This document shows positions 22,198 to 34,600 of a DNA stretch of 64,000 nt, in pieces. Source of the DNA: Welwitschia mirabilis. Its lineage: Eukaryota; Gnetophyta; Gnetopsida; Welwitschiales. The stretch lies in contig JBOZIK010000001.1 in the NCBI GenBank assembly GCA_051453625.1, forward strand, positions 91,157,490 to 91,221,489. Direction: 5' to 3'. A program made the translations under genes and the position numbers. Position 1 is the stretch's first letter. Each line of letters opens with the position of its first letter. The notes below the pieces were generated by a model, which was not told the origin of the DNA, did no database searches, and saw only the letters and a list, made by a program, of their open reading frames with translations.

Positions 22198-25100
22198 TGG
22201 ATGAAGCAAAAACTCAATTTTCAAAACAAGGAGGTCATGCCATGAGCCTTCACAAAAATAAGTGTATACTTAATATGATAATTTAACTTAGGGAAACAAA
22301 ATTAAGTACAAAAAGTTCACATTGCATTATAAAGAAATCTCTTAGGTCAAATTGCGTATATAGTGGAAGCACATGAGTATCAAACTGACAAAACACTTAA
22401 CATGAATTCATATGAAAATATTAAAATTGTCTTACAAACTGTCACTTTATATGATAAAATGACTAGTTCTTTTAAGTGACATACAACTAATTTAATACAC
22501 ATGACATAAAACAATCAAGAAAAATTACATGTGTAAAAGCATAATTTCACAAGATGTGAAAGTGAAAATGCAAGAAAATAAGAAGAAGTAATCTTCTATG
22601 AACATTTATAAGATTCTAAAGATCATTCATAATTCACATGAATAAGCAAAGGATTTTAAACAATTAAATTTACCTGTGTCATTTTCACATTTAAAAATAA
22701 TTTTCCTTGAAAAGTTGGCTTTTTTAATTCATATTAAATAAGTGTGATTAGGTAATTCAAATATCATAATCCATTATATGTAAAATATACATCAATTTAG
22801 AATCAAAATATAACACTTTTAATTCTAGATTCTTCATATTAACTAGGCAAACCATTTGACAAAAACAAGATTTTTGTTAAATTGCAACATATATGACTTG
22901 AGAGACAACTCATTACTTAAGCATAAAATGAATTATAAAATCATTGAAATATCAAAATCAGGGTTTAAATTAATAGGAAATTAATAAAAACTAGTATAAG
23001 AATGTTCATTAAATCAAAGTAATCCTAGTTAATACAAGAAAAAATGATGAAGAGATAGAAAAGGGAGAGAAAATTCAAAGAAATAGACTTAAAACATTTT
23101 AGAACCCTCAAAATACTCAAAATATGGCATAAAACAAGTTTTAAAAATTAAATATTCAATATTATGTAGAATTAATTGCAACCAATAAAAAACAGTTCAT
23201 CTAAAAACACAGCAAAAAATTACCATCAATCTTACTTTGACTGAGAATATTAAGCAAAGTATAAAACTTGAAAAAACATGGATTTCATATTATGAAAGTA
23301 CTCAAAAAACAATGCAAGATCGAATCTTAAATTTCTGAACACACATTTAAAATGGCTAAGAAATTTACTGTGCAAAATTAGAAAAAATAATATTCGATAG
23401 ATTAGAAATTCGTCTCAAGTAAAATTGCAACTAAGACTGAAAATGGCCAAAACAAGGGCTTTAGAGGCCAAATTAGAGTTCTAATACTTTAAGAAAGAAA
23501 GTTTCTAAATGATGAGAGGAATCTACTGAGAAAATTTCAGAACCATAGGAGTTGCACAGGAAAAGTTATGGCTAAAACAAGCTTTAAACTTAAATATTTC
23601 ACTTCGATTTTGAGAAAGCAGAAGGAAAAGAGAAGAATTCTTTCAACAAATAATAAATTTGATTTTAGAAAAATATAAATAACATAATTTCAAAACATTC
23701 TATTGCAGTTTGAGGGGAGAAAATTAAAATTCAACATCAATTGCATTAGAAAAAAAGTGAAATCATGAGAGATGTACTAGAAAATGAAAAGAATAAGAAA
23801 ACAAGAGAGAAGAAAAACAAAACCATGATTTGTTTTGATAAAGAATGGCCAAATATGCAAAAAACTCAGAGTTCCATAAAAGGTACTAATCATTCTACAA
23901 TCTAATTAGCACTATTTATGCTACAAGCTATAAAAAGTCTAATTACATTGAAANNNNNNNNNNNNNNNNNNNNNNNNNNNNNNNNNNNNNNNNNNNNNNN
24001 NNNNNNNNNNNNNNNNNNNNNNNNNNNNNNNNNNNNNNNNNNNNNNNNNNNNNTAATCAGTCTACAATCTAATTAGCACTATTTATGCTACAAGCTATAA
24101 AAAGTCTAATTACATTGAAAGAAAATTAGGAAAAACATGCATAAATCAAGTAATAAAAAGCATTAAAAATATAAGAAAAGAAACACTTATTGATCTCAGA
24201 AGAAGGCACAACCTTTTCCTTTAGTCCTCCATCCAATTGCTTACAAGATTTGATGCTTTCTCCTCCTCTTGCATTGCCCAATCACNNNNNNNNNNGTGCA
24301 TTTCACCACCCCTGCAATGCCTTATGGATGAATGGAAATGGGAGAAAAGATGATGTAAAAAGGGTTATAAAAGGGTTTGGAAGGCTAAGAATGGTTTTGA
24401 ATGATAACAAAATATGAGAATGAGGAATGTAGAAGGTTTCCAAAGTTGATATAGAGAGAAGATCAACTTGAAAATGAAGAAAAATGAGATAGAAATGATG
24501 ATGAATCTTCTTCCAGAGCTTTATAATGGAAGAATGGCATAGTAATGGTATGATAATTATATGATTATGGTATGGCCACTAAGAAGGGCCTTTATAGGCA
24601 CTCTAGGGGTGGTTGTAGGTCAAGGATTTGCTAAAACCATTGAGAATTCACATGTGATTCAAGTTTAATTCGGCAAAACTATCACATGATGCTGCAGCAC
24701 CATTTTACTCTTGGAATTGATCTTTTAGCATCATAGGTAGCTTTATACATAACTACCAAAACTACCAAAAATCTAAAAATAAAACTTAATTCAATTTTAT
24801 CCTTTAAGGCTTATATTACACGAATTATTAATTTTGACTAAAGAATAACTAGAAATAAATTAATTATGGATCTTGGAATGAAATTTTCCAAGGTACTAAT
24901 GTCTTGAAAGGCTCTGATGTCATTCAAAGTCATTCATCTAACTTCAGAATGAGTCAGAATTGTTGCATCTGCAAGAGGATGATATATGGTGATGGAAAGA
25001 TACTATGAATCATTTATAGAGTTTTGATGTTGCAGTAGTTATCTATGATTTCCATTTTCACCTTCAATCTCAATGTTCTAATCGCAAGCACTATGAAAAG

Positions 25101-25265
25101 CCTCAAACTAAATCGTAATGCATGATGTTGATCTCATTAAATGTCTAAGGTACCTATCACCTAAAAAATGCAAAACTACCTCTAAGTGCAGTATTACAGT
25201 TCAAAAAGTAATGTAAAATATTGAATATTAATACCTTATTTTGTTTAAAATTCAGGATTCATCAA
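22198..25265 (-). mobile_element. 5' LTR of the Athila-like element
   Basis: Plus-strand ends TGGATGAAGC...GGATTCATCA; homologous along its length to 10090-13187. It contains a 100-N gap (23954-24053) flanked by a 67-bp duplicate and a 10-N gap (24286-24295). The frame at 24190-24417 spans a gap in LTR sequence and is not a gene. Confidence 0.88.
23887..24120. repeat. 100-N gap flanked by a 67-bp near-identical repeat
   Basis: 23887-23953 and 24054-24120 differ at about one base (CATTC/CAGTC). The other LTR has one copy at the same place, so this is probably an assembly artefact. Confidence 0.88.
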
Positions 25266-27240
25266 CTACCCTCACAATCAAAATAGGGGTAACCAAAGAA
25301 ATGATTAAGTGTGAAGAAATAGTTGAAACCCTAAAGACTATACAACTTTACGTTAGTTATGAACAGAGATCCTTCAAGGCCTGATCAGTTTGGGATGTAT
25401 AAAGTTACCTGAATCAAAGTCACTTTAGCTTGATCAGAACCATGCATATTTGGTCAAGCATAATGCTGATGAATAGTGTGCTTAGCGTAGATTCTCAAGC
25501 CATGACACTGAATAATACATCACACTAGAAAACCTTATCTAATAAATGATCGACCAAGGAAAAATCACTAGATAGCCTAGTGCAGCTTATTAATCAAGCC
25601 TTGCAAATCTTCAATGACCCATTCAACAAGAGAAACAATGCCAGAATAAGTCAAATAGTCATAGAAATTAATGAACACTTCATCATTATTAATGTAGAGG
25701 AGGGAGAGGAAGCCTATGATGTTAACATCCAACAAATTATACCTCTTCTTAGTATATCCATAACTAATGGAAGACCTTGTCCAAATTGGGCTAATTCATC
25801 TAATCCTCATTTGAATCGAAGCCCATCACCACACATCATTCTTGCTAGGAAGAGATGAAGCACATCCAACTTACCACCGTTTAGTAAACCTCCGCTTTTG
25901 CCCATTTCTTAAATCCTCTAATAATCCACTATCCTATACTACATCTTATGTTGTCCAACCTTTGATGACCAGTCCTTTAACCTATGGGTGTAGGCCCCAA
26001 CTACGATGATAGAATATCAAAGTTTAACCTACAAGCATGGATTCTCTATGGTGATAAATAATTCCTAATAGTTCTACATAACAAACACAAGGTCGACAGT
26101 CTATGTAATAAGTATGGGATGATCCTCCTCTTGTACAATAGTACTAATCACAATGATAACTTAGACAAACTCCTCATGACCTGTGAGCCTTATAAGATTG
26201 TGCTGACCTCCTGCCTCCTATTGTTAATGCCTTGATAGACTGAAGCTTGCTTGTGGAAACCCCCATAGGCCTGTATGTTAATGCCATAACATCTGAAGAT
26301 AGTAATATCAAGATGTTTGGAATTAATCCCAAGTGTTATGACATGTTATCTTTTTATGCCACCCCCCATGAGCGTATGACATAAAACATGCACTAGTAGA
26401 CACAAGAATAAGATCTAGTGATATCACCTACCATCGTGTTAAACTCTTGAGTCTAGAAAATGAAATAGATTCAACAAAAATCTCAAACCTTCAAATCTTT
26501 AACATAAACCTAACTATAAGTATTGGATACCTCGACATCTTAATTGAAGTCTGGCTCCTTAAAGCCAAATCCATCTAGTCATTGTTGTTGGGAAAATGAT
26601 AGCTAACATTAGCCTAGTGTGCCCCTGCCTAGCGTAACATAGTGTGATAGAATTTGTATTACATAAGTAGATCAAAGCCTTTGTTAATGATTGAGTCATC
26701 ACTATTAATGCGTATCCCTATTCATATGCTTATATTTAAGCTAGTGGTAGTCAAACCCCTGACCACACCATTAGCATGACCTCAAAGACTTCATCCTTTT
26801 CAACTTCCTCCTAGTAGATTCCTTGAAGTCTAAACCTATAGATTTCCAGTTATCCACCATATTGAATGTATCAAGATCTATCGATAACCCTAGTAATCAC
26901 ATCACAATAGGCGCTTCAGTACCTATGCTATGGATGCTATTAGGATTCAAAGAATACAAGCTACCCGACCATGAAATGGGCTAAGGTAATGTAGGCACTT
27001 CAGTGCCATCATTTTCACACTAGCCTACTAAACCTATTCTAGTTCGTTAACTACCATCATAATTAACCAAGTCACTTCATAAATAGATTTTAGTCTTTTC
27101 TTTATTATAACAAAAATTTAAAAAAAGGGAAAACAAAAAAATAATTAAACCCAATATTCCTTTCAGCTTCTTTCATATAAATAATTAAAGCCAAAACATG
27201 CCTTTATTAATCTCATAAAAGTACAACTCATATTTACATT
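25266..27240 (+). other. unassigned sequence, perhaps rest of the interrupted gag element
   Basis: Flank to the right of the Athila-like element. The 92-codon frame 25580-25858 (QIFNDPFNKRNNARISQIVI, HFIIINVEEGEEAYDVNIQQ) reads as protein but has no family I recognise. From 25860 to 27100 only weak coding-like text is seen. Since 10089 ends in a plus-strand gag relic, this stretch could be its displaced continuation; that is inference. Confidence 0.35.
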
Positions 27241-28830
27241 CTAAGCCAAAATTGTATCCACAAGGTGGCTCATAGGCGGAGCAATCTATAACACCATCAC
27301 AAAATTGTGTTGAGGTACAACAAAGTTAGGAAAATGATACAACTCTTATGGAGTCATTCCTAGAAGGACTAGCTTCATCAGGTCTATGGAAGAGGCCTGC
27401 CTAATCTTTGCTCGAGCTAGGTATATCCCTTATTCTACTTAGACTTGTCTCACTTGCTACTCTGCTCTCTCCTACACATCTAGTTGGTGCATTGATTCCC
27501 TTTGGGGTCAATGCCCCTACAAGAGCTCTTACTGCAACCTCCCAACAAACAAGCTCAACCCTGCATTAGCCAAACTGCTCTTCATATTCTCCTTTCATGC
27601 CTTTCTTTCCAAGAAATGCCATACTCTTCACAATTATGCAATCATGATTCTCAAACTTCTACTCAAAGATTGACATCTTAGCTCTGTAGTACACCTTTCT
27701 TTCACTCATCAATGTATAATGATTCATCATAACATTATGATGAAACATCTTGTAGTGGACTTCACTGTGAAGTAGCTAAAATATGAGTTGCAAATCTGAC
27801 TTCTTCATTTATAGATTTTTCACCCATCACATCAATCTCATAACCATGTCAGCATGTATTGCCTCTAGTACAACATCTTGATTTCCCTCGGTTTAATGCT
27901 TTTAATTCATAATGAAGGCCTTTTGCTCCACCATATACACTTTCAAGTCATGATTCTTATTTTTCTTATGGGTTAGTTCAAAGGTAACTTAGGTTAAGGT
28001 GTATTTTAGTTTTATGTTTTTATACACTTGGTACTTCACCCAATATATAGCTTGTTCCAGTGTCTCCTTGGCTTTGACCTCTTTCTTCAAGCTACACCTA
28101 ACAATAGGGTTAAATTATAGTGCTAGATCAATGGGGATCAGGTTCTGTAACTATTCTAAGCTTTTGGTTGTTATAACAGAAGTTCTTATTAGATGACTAT
28201 CCATTAAAAACTATAAAACACAATTGAGTAAACTAAGTCAACTGTTCGCTTACCAGTATGTGGAGATACAACATCCGAGGTGTGCTTCAGTGAGTCACCA
28301 GATATTCTGTTCATTTCTTTAATGTCTACAATATCTCTAGAAGATACTGGAGCTGGGATTAGGATGAAGCTAGACACTTCTTTTCCCCTATGCATGTACT
28401 TTGATGTCGCAATAACCCTTATAGAGTAAAAGGCATAACATAATCAAAATCGCCTATCAATGAAGACACCACTTTATACCTTATCAATGAAGACATCACT
28501 TTACATCTTATTAAATAAAAAATCTTAATGTTTCCCTTCTCTTATGTTCGAATGCAACTAACCTTATGAGTAGTTCTCTCTTCCGTAGTATAACTAGTAA
28601 TACCTTTGGCATTTTAGGAGCACTAAAAGAGGATGTTTTACCCCTCTTATTAGTGGTCTTCTATCTTTCCATCCTCTCTACTTTAGCAAGAGCATTGACT
28701 GCTTCAGCTTTTCTCTTCTTCATCTCATGGATGAATCTTTTGAATATGCTTTGTAGTCACAACAACATTAGGCTTATAAGGGCCCCAAGATCAAGACCTA
28801 TAAAAAACCCATGAGTGATAATTATGGTAT
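27241..28830 (-). pseudogene. decayed protein-like tract, family unknown
   Basis: On the minus strand several short frames read as protein rather than random AT-rich text: MKKRKAEAVNALAKVERMER near 28720, SSRDIVDIKEMNRISGDSLK within 28204-28395, NHYTLMSERKVYYRAKMSIF near 27700, and VAVRALVGALTPKGINAP near 27520. They lie in one orientation over 1.6 kb, with stops between. No known domain recognised; a transposon accessory ORF or a host pseudogene are both possible. The plus-strand frames at 27999-28196 and 28566-28814 are probably shadows. Confidence 0.35.
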
Positions 28831-29377
28831 AACTATCATTCACCTAAGGAACATTTACAATGTTGGTGATGATCAATTTAGCATAGTTAGAGCAAATTAC
28901 TTACTACTAGATATGCCACCTCCTTACTTAGTAACCTCCTTACCTAGTGATAAGCCCATTGTGAAGAATCTATAAATAACCCTAGAGGGGAAGGGGTGAA
29001 TAGAATTTCTGAAAAATTTAAACAACTGTTACTACCTAAGGAAAAATAATAAAATAAAAATATATAATAAAATAAACTCATAAGCAGATCCAAAATAATG
29101 CATAAGACAAGATTTATAGTGGTTTGGGATAGACCCTATTTTACTCTCAGAAGATAGCTAACAATCAAGACTTTTCTAGATCTCTATTACTTCATTAACC
29201 ACTAGGTTTTCAAGGCTAATCTTTAACCTTTACAAAGTGGACTTTTATAGAATAAGTCTCAACCTTCATAAAATGGACTTTTCTAGGCTAAGTCTCAACC
29301 TTGTAACTCCTCTAAGGGTGAGCGATGGGATGAAAAATTTATGATCTATATCATTCAAATATAGGTATAAATAATGG
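28831..29377. repeat. repeat-like sequence with 'CCCTAGAGGGGAAGGGGTGAATAG' type motif
   Basis: The short AGAGGGG-GGGTGAATAG motif near 28991-29010 and TTTATAGTGGTTTGGGATAGACC near 29111-29133 are words I know from dispersed plant repeats. Repeated 'AAGTCTCAACCTT' phrases follow at 29250-29310. No coding signal; family not assigned. Confidence 0.35.
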
Positions 29378-29387
29378 NNNNNNNNNN

Positions 29388-29403
29388 GAGAGAGAGGGAG
29401 AGA

Positions 29404-29456
<53 letters not shown>
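29388..29456 (+). repeat. (GA)n microsatellite
   Basis: About 69 bp of nearly pure GA repeat, directly after a 10-N gap (29378-29387), which may mark an unresolved repeat length. Confidence 0.97.
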
Positions 29457-29458
<2 letters not shown>

Positions 29459-29652
29459 ATGATGTTACAAAGGTAAGCTTTTTAGATCAAGAGTACAACT
29501 TGCTTTTTCTATTAGTTTAATCTCTCATTGAGTTTTGAGTGTAGCCTTTTTAAATAGATCTCCCAAAAATATAGCTATTAGGAAGTTGGAAAGGAATCTA
29601 ACATTTACAACAGGTAGATTATGTGAGATAATGATTAGAAAACTATTTTGAG

Positions 29653-30187
29653 TTTGGTGAGTCATGCACGTTTGGTTGATTTCATGAAACATNNNNNNNN
29701 NNNNNNNNNNNNNNNNNNNNNNNNNNNNNNNNNNNNNNNNNNNNNNNNNNNNNNNNNNNNNNNNNNNNNNNNNNNNNNNNNNNNNNNNNNNNNNNNNNNN
29801 NNNNNNNNNNNNNNNNNNNNNNNNNNNNNNNNNNNNNNNNNNNNNNNNNNNNNNNNNNNNNNNNNNNNNNNNNNNNNNNNNNNNNNNNNNNNNNNNNNNN
29901 NNNNNNNNNNNNNNNNNNNNNNNNNNNNNNNNNNNNNNNNNNNNNNNNNNNNNNNNNNNNNNNNNNNNNNNNNNNNNNNNNNNNNNNNNNNNNNNNNNNN
30001 NNNNNNNNNNNNNNNNNNNNNNNNNNNNNNNNNNNNNNNNNNNNNNNNNNNNNNNNNNNNNNNNNNNNNNNNNNNNNNNNNNNNNNNNNNNNNNNNNNNN
30101 NNNNNNNNNNNNNNNNNNNNNNNNNNNNNNNNNNNNNNNNNNNNNNNTTTGGTGAGTCATGCAAGTTTGGTTGATTTCATGAAACAT
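29653..30187. repeat. 455-N gap flanked by a 40-bp near-identical repeat
   Basis: 29653-29692 and 30148-30187 are the same 40 bp except one base (GCACG/GCAAG). Unlike the 100-N gaps this one has an estimated size, so a real tandem repeat inside it is possible. Confidence 0.85.
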
Positions 30188-30901
30188 TTCGTCAATTCCA
30201 TTTTAAGGTTACATATAGTCCACTCAATCCCATCTATATTTGGTTGATCCCATATGGATTTGATCGACCTGACTTGAAACAACTCCAAATGAACATTTCT
30301 AAATCTAGTTGCCTCAAGGGTGATGCAGTCAATCCATAGTTTGAGTTCTTGGATAAAACATGAAATAACTATGATCAAAACATGTCTAAGTCTTGACTAT
30401 TTTTTGGTTATGAATCCTTTAACTCCTTGGATCTGTAAAATCACATTCCATTCTACAAAGATCATATTAGTTTGACATCAAATGGAAATAAAAAATCCTA
30501 ACACATTAGGCATTTATTATTTCTTCTAGGACTTACTTAAAGCCTTTTTTCCAGCTGCCTCTTTTAACCATTACCATTTGAGGTGTGTCTTAATGGATTA
30601 TATCCTAGTCAAAGTGCATACCCTATAATCACTGACCTCTTTGAGCCCTTATCTGGGGTTTCTGCTTAATTAATGAATCCTTATAGACTTACTAGTAGCT
30701 TCATTCTAGACCTTGCCTTGTGTTATGCTTGCCCTTACAACTTATTTGAAGGGGCTTTGGCTTTAGCATAATTCTTTACAGATAATATATGACTTGATTT
30801 TTAAGGCTGGGATGGGTTCAATGTTAGAGACACCACTTATTTCCTTTGGGTTATGTGCATACCCTGGTTGCACTTCTGATATAGTTGAGGTGTACTATGA
30901 T
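30188..30901. other. unassigned sequence left of element E2
   Basis: About 700 bp without recognisable gene or repeat. It is the left flank of the E2 insertion. Confidence 0.5.
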
Positions 30902-30906
30902 CCTTA
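30902..30906 (+). repeat. target-site duplication of E2, left copy
   Basis: CTTAG immediately before the TGTAATGTCCC start of the left LTR; the same five bases follow the right LTR at 50833-50837. Confidence 0.85.
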
Positions 30907-31318
30907 GTGTAATGTCCCATTTTGCTAATGCTAGATTACTTTGTATAAAAAGGAACACATAAAATAATATGCTAGGATCAATATGAACAACAAGGAACAA
31001 TTTAGAAAGAATCTAGCCTTTATTATTGAAAGAGTGGATTACATTCCTCATCATTAGCTAACAGCCCTAGACTAGTGGTCAAAGGTAAAGATATGGACTA
31101 ACCTGCATTGCCCTCCTAGGACCCTTGGCAATCAGCCAAGGTTTCGTTAGTTACATCCACTTAATCTATCCACCCCCATCTAATGTCATAGGCTTATATT
31201 GTATAATGAACAGATCCAACTTTTCATACTTGGGTCACACTCATTCATATCTCTGTTAATTACACCCATTTAGTAGTTAAAATACTTATTGTACAATTAG
31301 TGAATTTGGGACATTATA
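30907..31318 (-). mobile_element. 3' LTR of E2
   Basis: 412 bp; aligns from end to end with 50418-50832 ('AACAGCCCTAGACTAGTGGT', 'CATAGGCTTATATTG'). On the minus strand it opens TATAATGTCCC (TG changed to TA) right after the polypurine tract. Confidence 0.93.
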
Positions 31319-31333
31319 TTCCCTCTCCCTTAT
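31319..31333 (-). promoter_or_regulatory. polypurine tract of E2
   Basis: Minus strand CATAAGGGAGAGGGAA abuts the 3' LTR start. Confidence 0.85.
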
Positions 31334-31339
31334 GAATCA

Positions 31340-32860
31340 TGTGTGTCCTTGAGTATGGTCTCTTCTTTTGTCACATCATTTCTGAAGCCATACTCCTCTA
31401 GATTATTTTCTGAATGGTCTACAAAACATAACGAAAAAGGGAAGATATCATTCATTAATAGATATATTGATAATGTAAAAAAAAATGATATATCAGGTTT
31501 TATTAAAATGTCTGGGAAATATCTCCTGCATGTACTTCCTATTTTCTCATGTCTTTTTGGTTACAGTGAGTCCATTGGATAAGCATTTCATTTATACTTT
31601 TATTTATTAATTTTTTAGTTCTGGTATTTATGATCTTTTATAGTGGACAATGAAAGTCAGGATGGATTTGAGCATAATATGTTGCCAGTTCAAGATATAA
31701 TCCTAGTTTTCATCTTCATGGTATGGTTTCATTATGCTCACATCAAAAATTGGATGTGTTGAGGACATCTATGGAGGAAGTTCTAGTTTATATGCTAGAT
31801 CCTCTATTCTCTTAATTATATTAAATGGACTACAGAATGGTGGTGCTAATTTGCTATGCTTTCCCATCTTTAAGGAGTTTCTTTTTGTCTTCGTTCTTAG
31901 CAATACCTATTGGCCAACTTAGAATGTATGGGTCTGATGTTTCTGATCATAATACTTCTTGTATCAATCTTGTACCACTTGTAGCTGCCTCTTTATTTTA
32001 TTGATTACATATTTCATCATCTTTAATTCTAAAAGTGCCATATTTTCTAATCTCTATGAAGGATCTGACCATGTAACAGGGGTTAGAATAGTTCTTGCTA
32101 TATATTTCTTTGAATAGTGAGCATCAAATGAAAGTTTGGTATGTCTGGTTATAAGTAAACTTTGCAGCTATAGATAGTTCTCCCATTGTTTGAGCTTTAT
32201 TACCACATAACACCTTAGAGTATCTTCTGATATACGATTCACTCTTTCAGTTTGGCCATTTGCTTTTAGGTGGTATGTAGTGCTAAAGCTAAGTTTAATA
32301 TCTAAGTGGCAGAAGAAACTTTGCTAGAACTTAGACAAGAACTTTGGATCTTAATCAAATACTATGACCTGTGGTGCACCATGTAATTTAAAATCTTATT
32401 GTATAAATTGGAGGGCTAATTCTTCAACTATATTGAATCTTCAAACTATAATGAAATGAGCCATCTTGATCAACCTATCTACACAAACGAAAATTGCATC
32501 ATGCTATCTGTTAGTGAGGGGTAGTTTGCTGATGAAATCCATGGATATTTCCTCCCATTTCCACTGTTGTATTCCTAGAGGTTGGAGGATACTAGTGGAT
32601 CTTCCCAAAACGATTTTCATTTACTGGTATATAGGCAATTGCAGATGTATTCCTTTAAGTCTACTTTCATTTTAGGCCAAAAGTAATATTTTCGTAATTG
32701 ATGGTAATTTCTTACAAATCCAAGGAGTCCTACATATGGAACTTCATGTAGTTCATACATTAGATTCCTTCTCCATGAGCCTTGTGGAATGCACATATGC
32801 TGTCCTTTCAGAAGGTATCTATTCCACAAGGCGTGTATATATCTACTTCTTTTCCTTCTT
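31340..32860 (-). pseudogene. integrase of E2
   Basis: Minus strand. The N-terminal zinc-binding part (32617-32829) reads HMCIPQGSWRRNLMYELHEV, LGFVRNYHQLRKYYFWPKMK and DLKEYICNC. The core (about 32550-32250) has MDFISKLPLTN, IFVCVDRLIKMAHFI, IVFD.DPKFLSKF and ANGQTERVNRI, so the D, D and E of the active site are all visible. The C-terminus near 31730-31830 reads FCSPFNIIKRIEDLAYKLEL then IFDVSIMKPY, the usual gypsy tail before a chromodomain. A faint chromodomain-like LIQWTH.. block lies near 31590. Multiple stops. Confidence 0.9.
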
Positions 32861-32999
32861 AAACTTATTGATATATGTCCTTAAAGTATGAATCATTAGG
32901 TAAAGATGTTTTAAGGAAGGTAGATAGATCAGATGTAATAGTGGTTTCTTACATGCACCACATTCTGCTTAGAGCATCTGCCACTTTGTTCTCTTTCCC

Positions 33000-33410
33000 A
33001 GGGATATACTATAATTTGAAGTTATATTTTTTAAGCAACTCACCCCATCTTCTCTATCACATATTTAAAAGTGGTTGTTTCTAAAAGTATTCCAAGCTTT
33101 TATTATCTGTTTTAAGAAGGAATTCACTTCCCACAAGAAAATATCTCCAAACTTTCAAGGCATGTGCTATGGCTAGTGATTTAAGATCATGAATGAAATA
33201 GTTCCTCTCATGGTGGTTTAACTTTCATGACTCAAAAGTAATCACCTAATTATCCTGGTTGAGTATGACTCCTATTCCTTAAGTAGAAGCATTTGTGGTG
33301 ACTGTAAATGGTTTGTTTATGCCTGCGATTTTGAGAATAAATGCTATGATAACTAGCAGCTTCAACCTGAGAAATTCTTCCTTGCATTTTCATTAAAATT
33401 AAATGTGTTT
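33000..33410 (-). pseudogene. RNase H of E2
   Basis: Minus strand reads AGINKPFTVTTNAST, GIGVILNQDN, KLNHHERNYFIHDLKSLAIA, HALKVWRYFLVGSEFLLKTD and NKSLEYF. The order and spacing are those of gypsy RNase H. The first catalytic aspartate (TDAS) is asparagine (TNAS) and the E of EKEL is replaced, so it could not act even without the stops. Confidence 0.9.
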
Positions 33411-34110
33411 GTCAGCTTGGTCAAATCTGTCAATGGTGCTACAAGTTGAAAGAATCCTAAAACAAATTTCCTATAGAAGTGAGCTAACCCTAAGAAACTT
33501 TAAACTTTCATAGCATCCTTTAGTTCTAGCCATTTCCTTATGGCTTGCACTTTGGCTAGATCGGTTATGATTCCTTTACTAGAGATGACATGACCGATAT
33601 AGCTAATTTCTGTTTGAAAGAACTCACACTTACCTAACTTGGCCTTGAAATTGTGCTTAGACAGAACTTGTAGAACTTTCTTCAAGTGTGTAATAAGGTC
33701 ATCTTGATTTTTGGAATATATTAGAATATCATCTAAAAATACAACTATGAATTTATCTAGATATGGTTAAAAAACTATCATTCATTAAACTCATAAAAGT
33801 AGCTTAAGCATTTGTTAAACCGAAAGGCATTACTATAAACTCGCAATGTTCATATCTTGTTCTGAAGGCAATATTATAGATGTTTTTGTCCTTAATATAT
33901 ATTTGATGGTATCCAAACTTTAAATTGATCTTTTAGAAAAATTTAGCTCCTTGCAGTTATTCCAATAAATTGTCAATCCTTGTTCATGGATGCCTATTCT
34001 TGATGGTTATCTTATTTAGCTGCTTCTAGTCAATGCAAAGCACAAAGTACCATCCCTTTTCTTAATGAAGAGTACTGATGCTTTTCATGATAACACACTA
34101 GGGTGAATGT
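33411..34110 (-). pseudogene. reverse transcriptase of E2
   Basis: Minus strand. Opening near 34040-34080: LFIKKRDGTLCFALTRSS. Then [32 protein letters not shown] (33805-33832), the catalytic FLDDILIYSKNQDDLITHLK (near 33680-33740; both aspartates present), and the clean frame 33500-33685 with HNFKAKLGKCEFFQTEISYI and GHVISSKGI. Stops and a frameshift lie between the blocks. Confidence 0.92.
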
Positions 34111-34600
34111 TTTATTCCAATAATAGCTACTCAATTTATAAATTTACTTGTCTTAATTCTACTACTAAGAAATGATAAGATGCTTATGCTATTAGCTGTG
34201 CTCAAGAAACTAAGTCAATTGCATATTGTACTTTCCTCTTGGGTGGAAGTGTTTTTAAGTCTTTAAATACATCAGAGAATTCTTGCAGTTCTTTTGGTAT
34301 AGTGGGGTTGTATTTACGGTTTTTTGTTCGTACAAATGCGATGAATGCTTGTTTCCTTTTGATGGCTTTGGAGATCTATTTGGATGAGGTCAAGGATATG
34401 TTCTTACTCCTCTCTTCCCTTTAAACATTTATTCTCCAAATGAAGTGGACATTAATAAGATCTGTTGGAAAAAATTTATTTGAACATTATATCTAATTAA
34501 GAAAGGGATCCCTAGAATGACATGGTATTCCCCAATTTGGAAGACATAGAATTTGTCCCTAAAATGTAAGTTGTGAATTGTGTAATTGATATGGGCAACA
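34111..34600 (-). other. decayed protease-RT linker of E2
   Basis: Minus-strand coding-like text without a clear motif. The plus-strand frame 34239-34424 is a shadow. Confidence 0.45.

Larger units (their letters stand above)
10090..25265 (-). mobile_element. Athila-like Ty3/gypsy element, composite, about 15 kb
   Basis: Minus-strand element bounded by two homologous LTRs of about 3.1 kb (10090-13187 and 22198-25265). Minus-strand order: 5' LTR, tRNA-Asp-type primer site (22177-22194), gag, protease, RT, RNase H, integrase, a non-coding 3' region, a 100-N gap, a second copy of RNase H-end/integrase/3' region, polypurine tract, 3' LTR. LTR ends are TGATGAAT...TTCATCCA on the 5' copy. All genes carry stops. 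The pol types (DLGA protease, FMDDFSLYG RT, KPLTKPHLMRWALLMQEFDI RNase H end) are Athila-lineage. No convincing target-site duplication (ATAGC left, ACTAC right). Confidence 0.85.

Noticed and set aside
10085-25270. Target-site duplication of the Athila-like element
   Set aside because: ATAGC and ACTAC share too little; moving the left end by three bases gives GCTGC, which is still not convincing.
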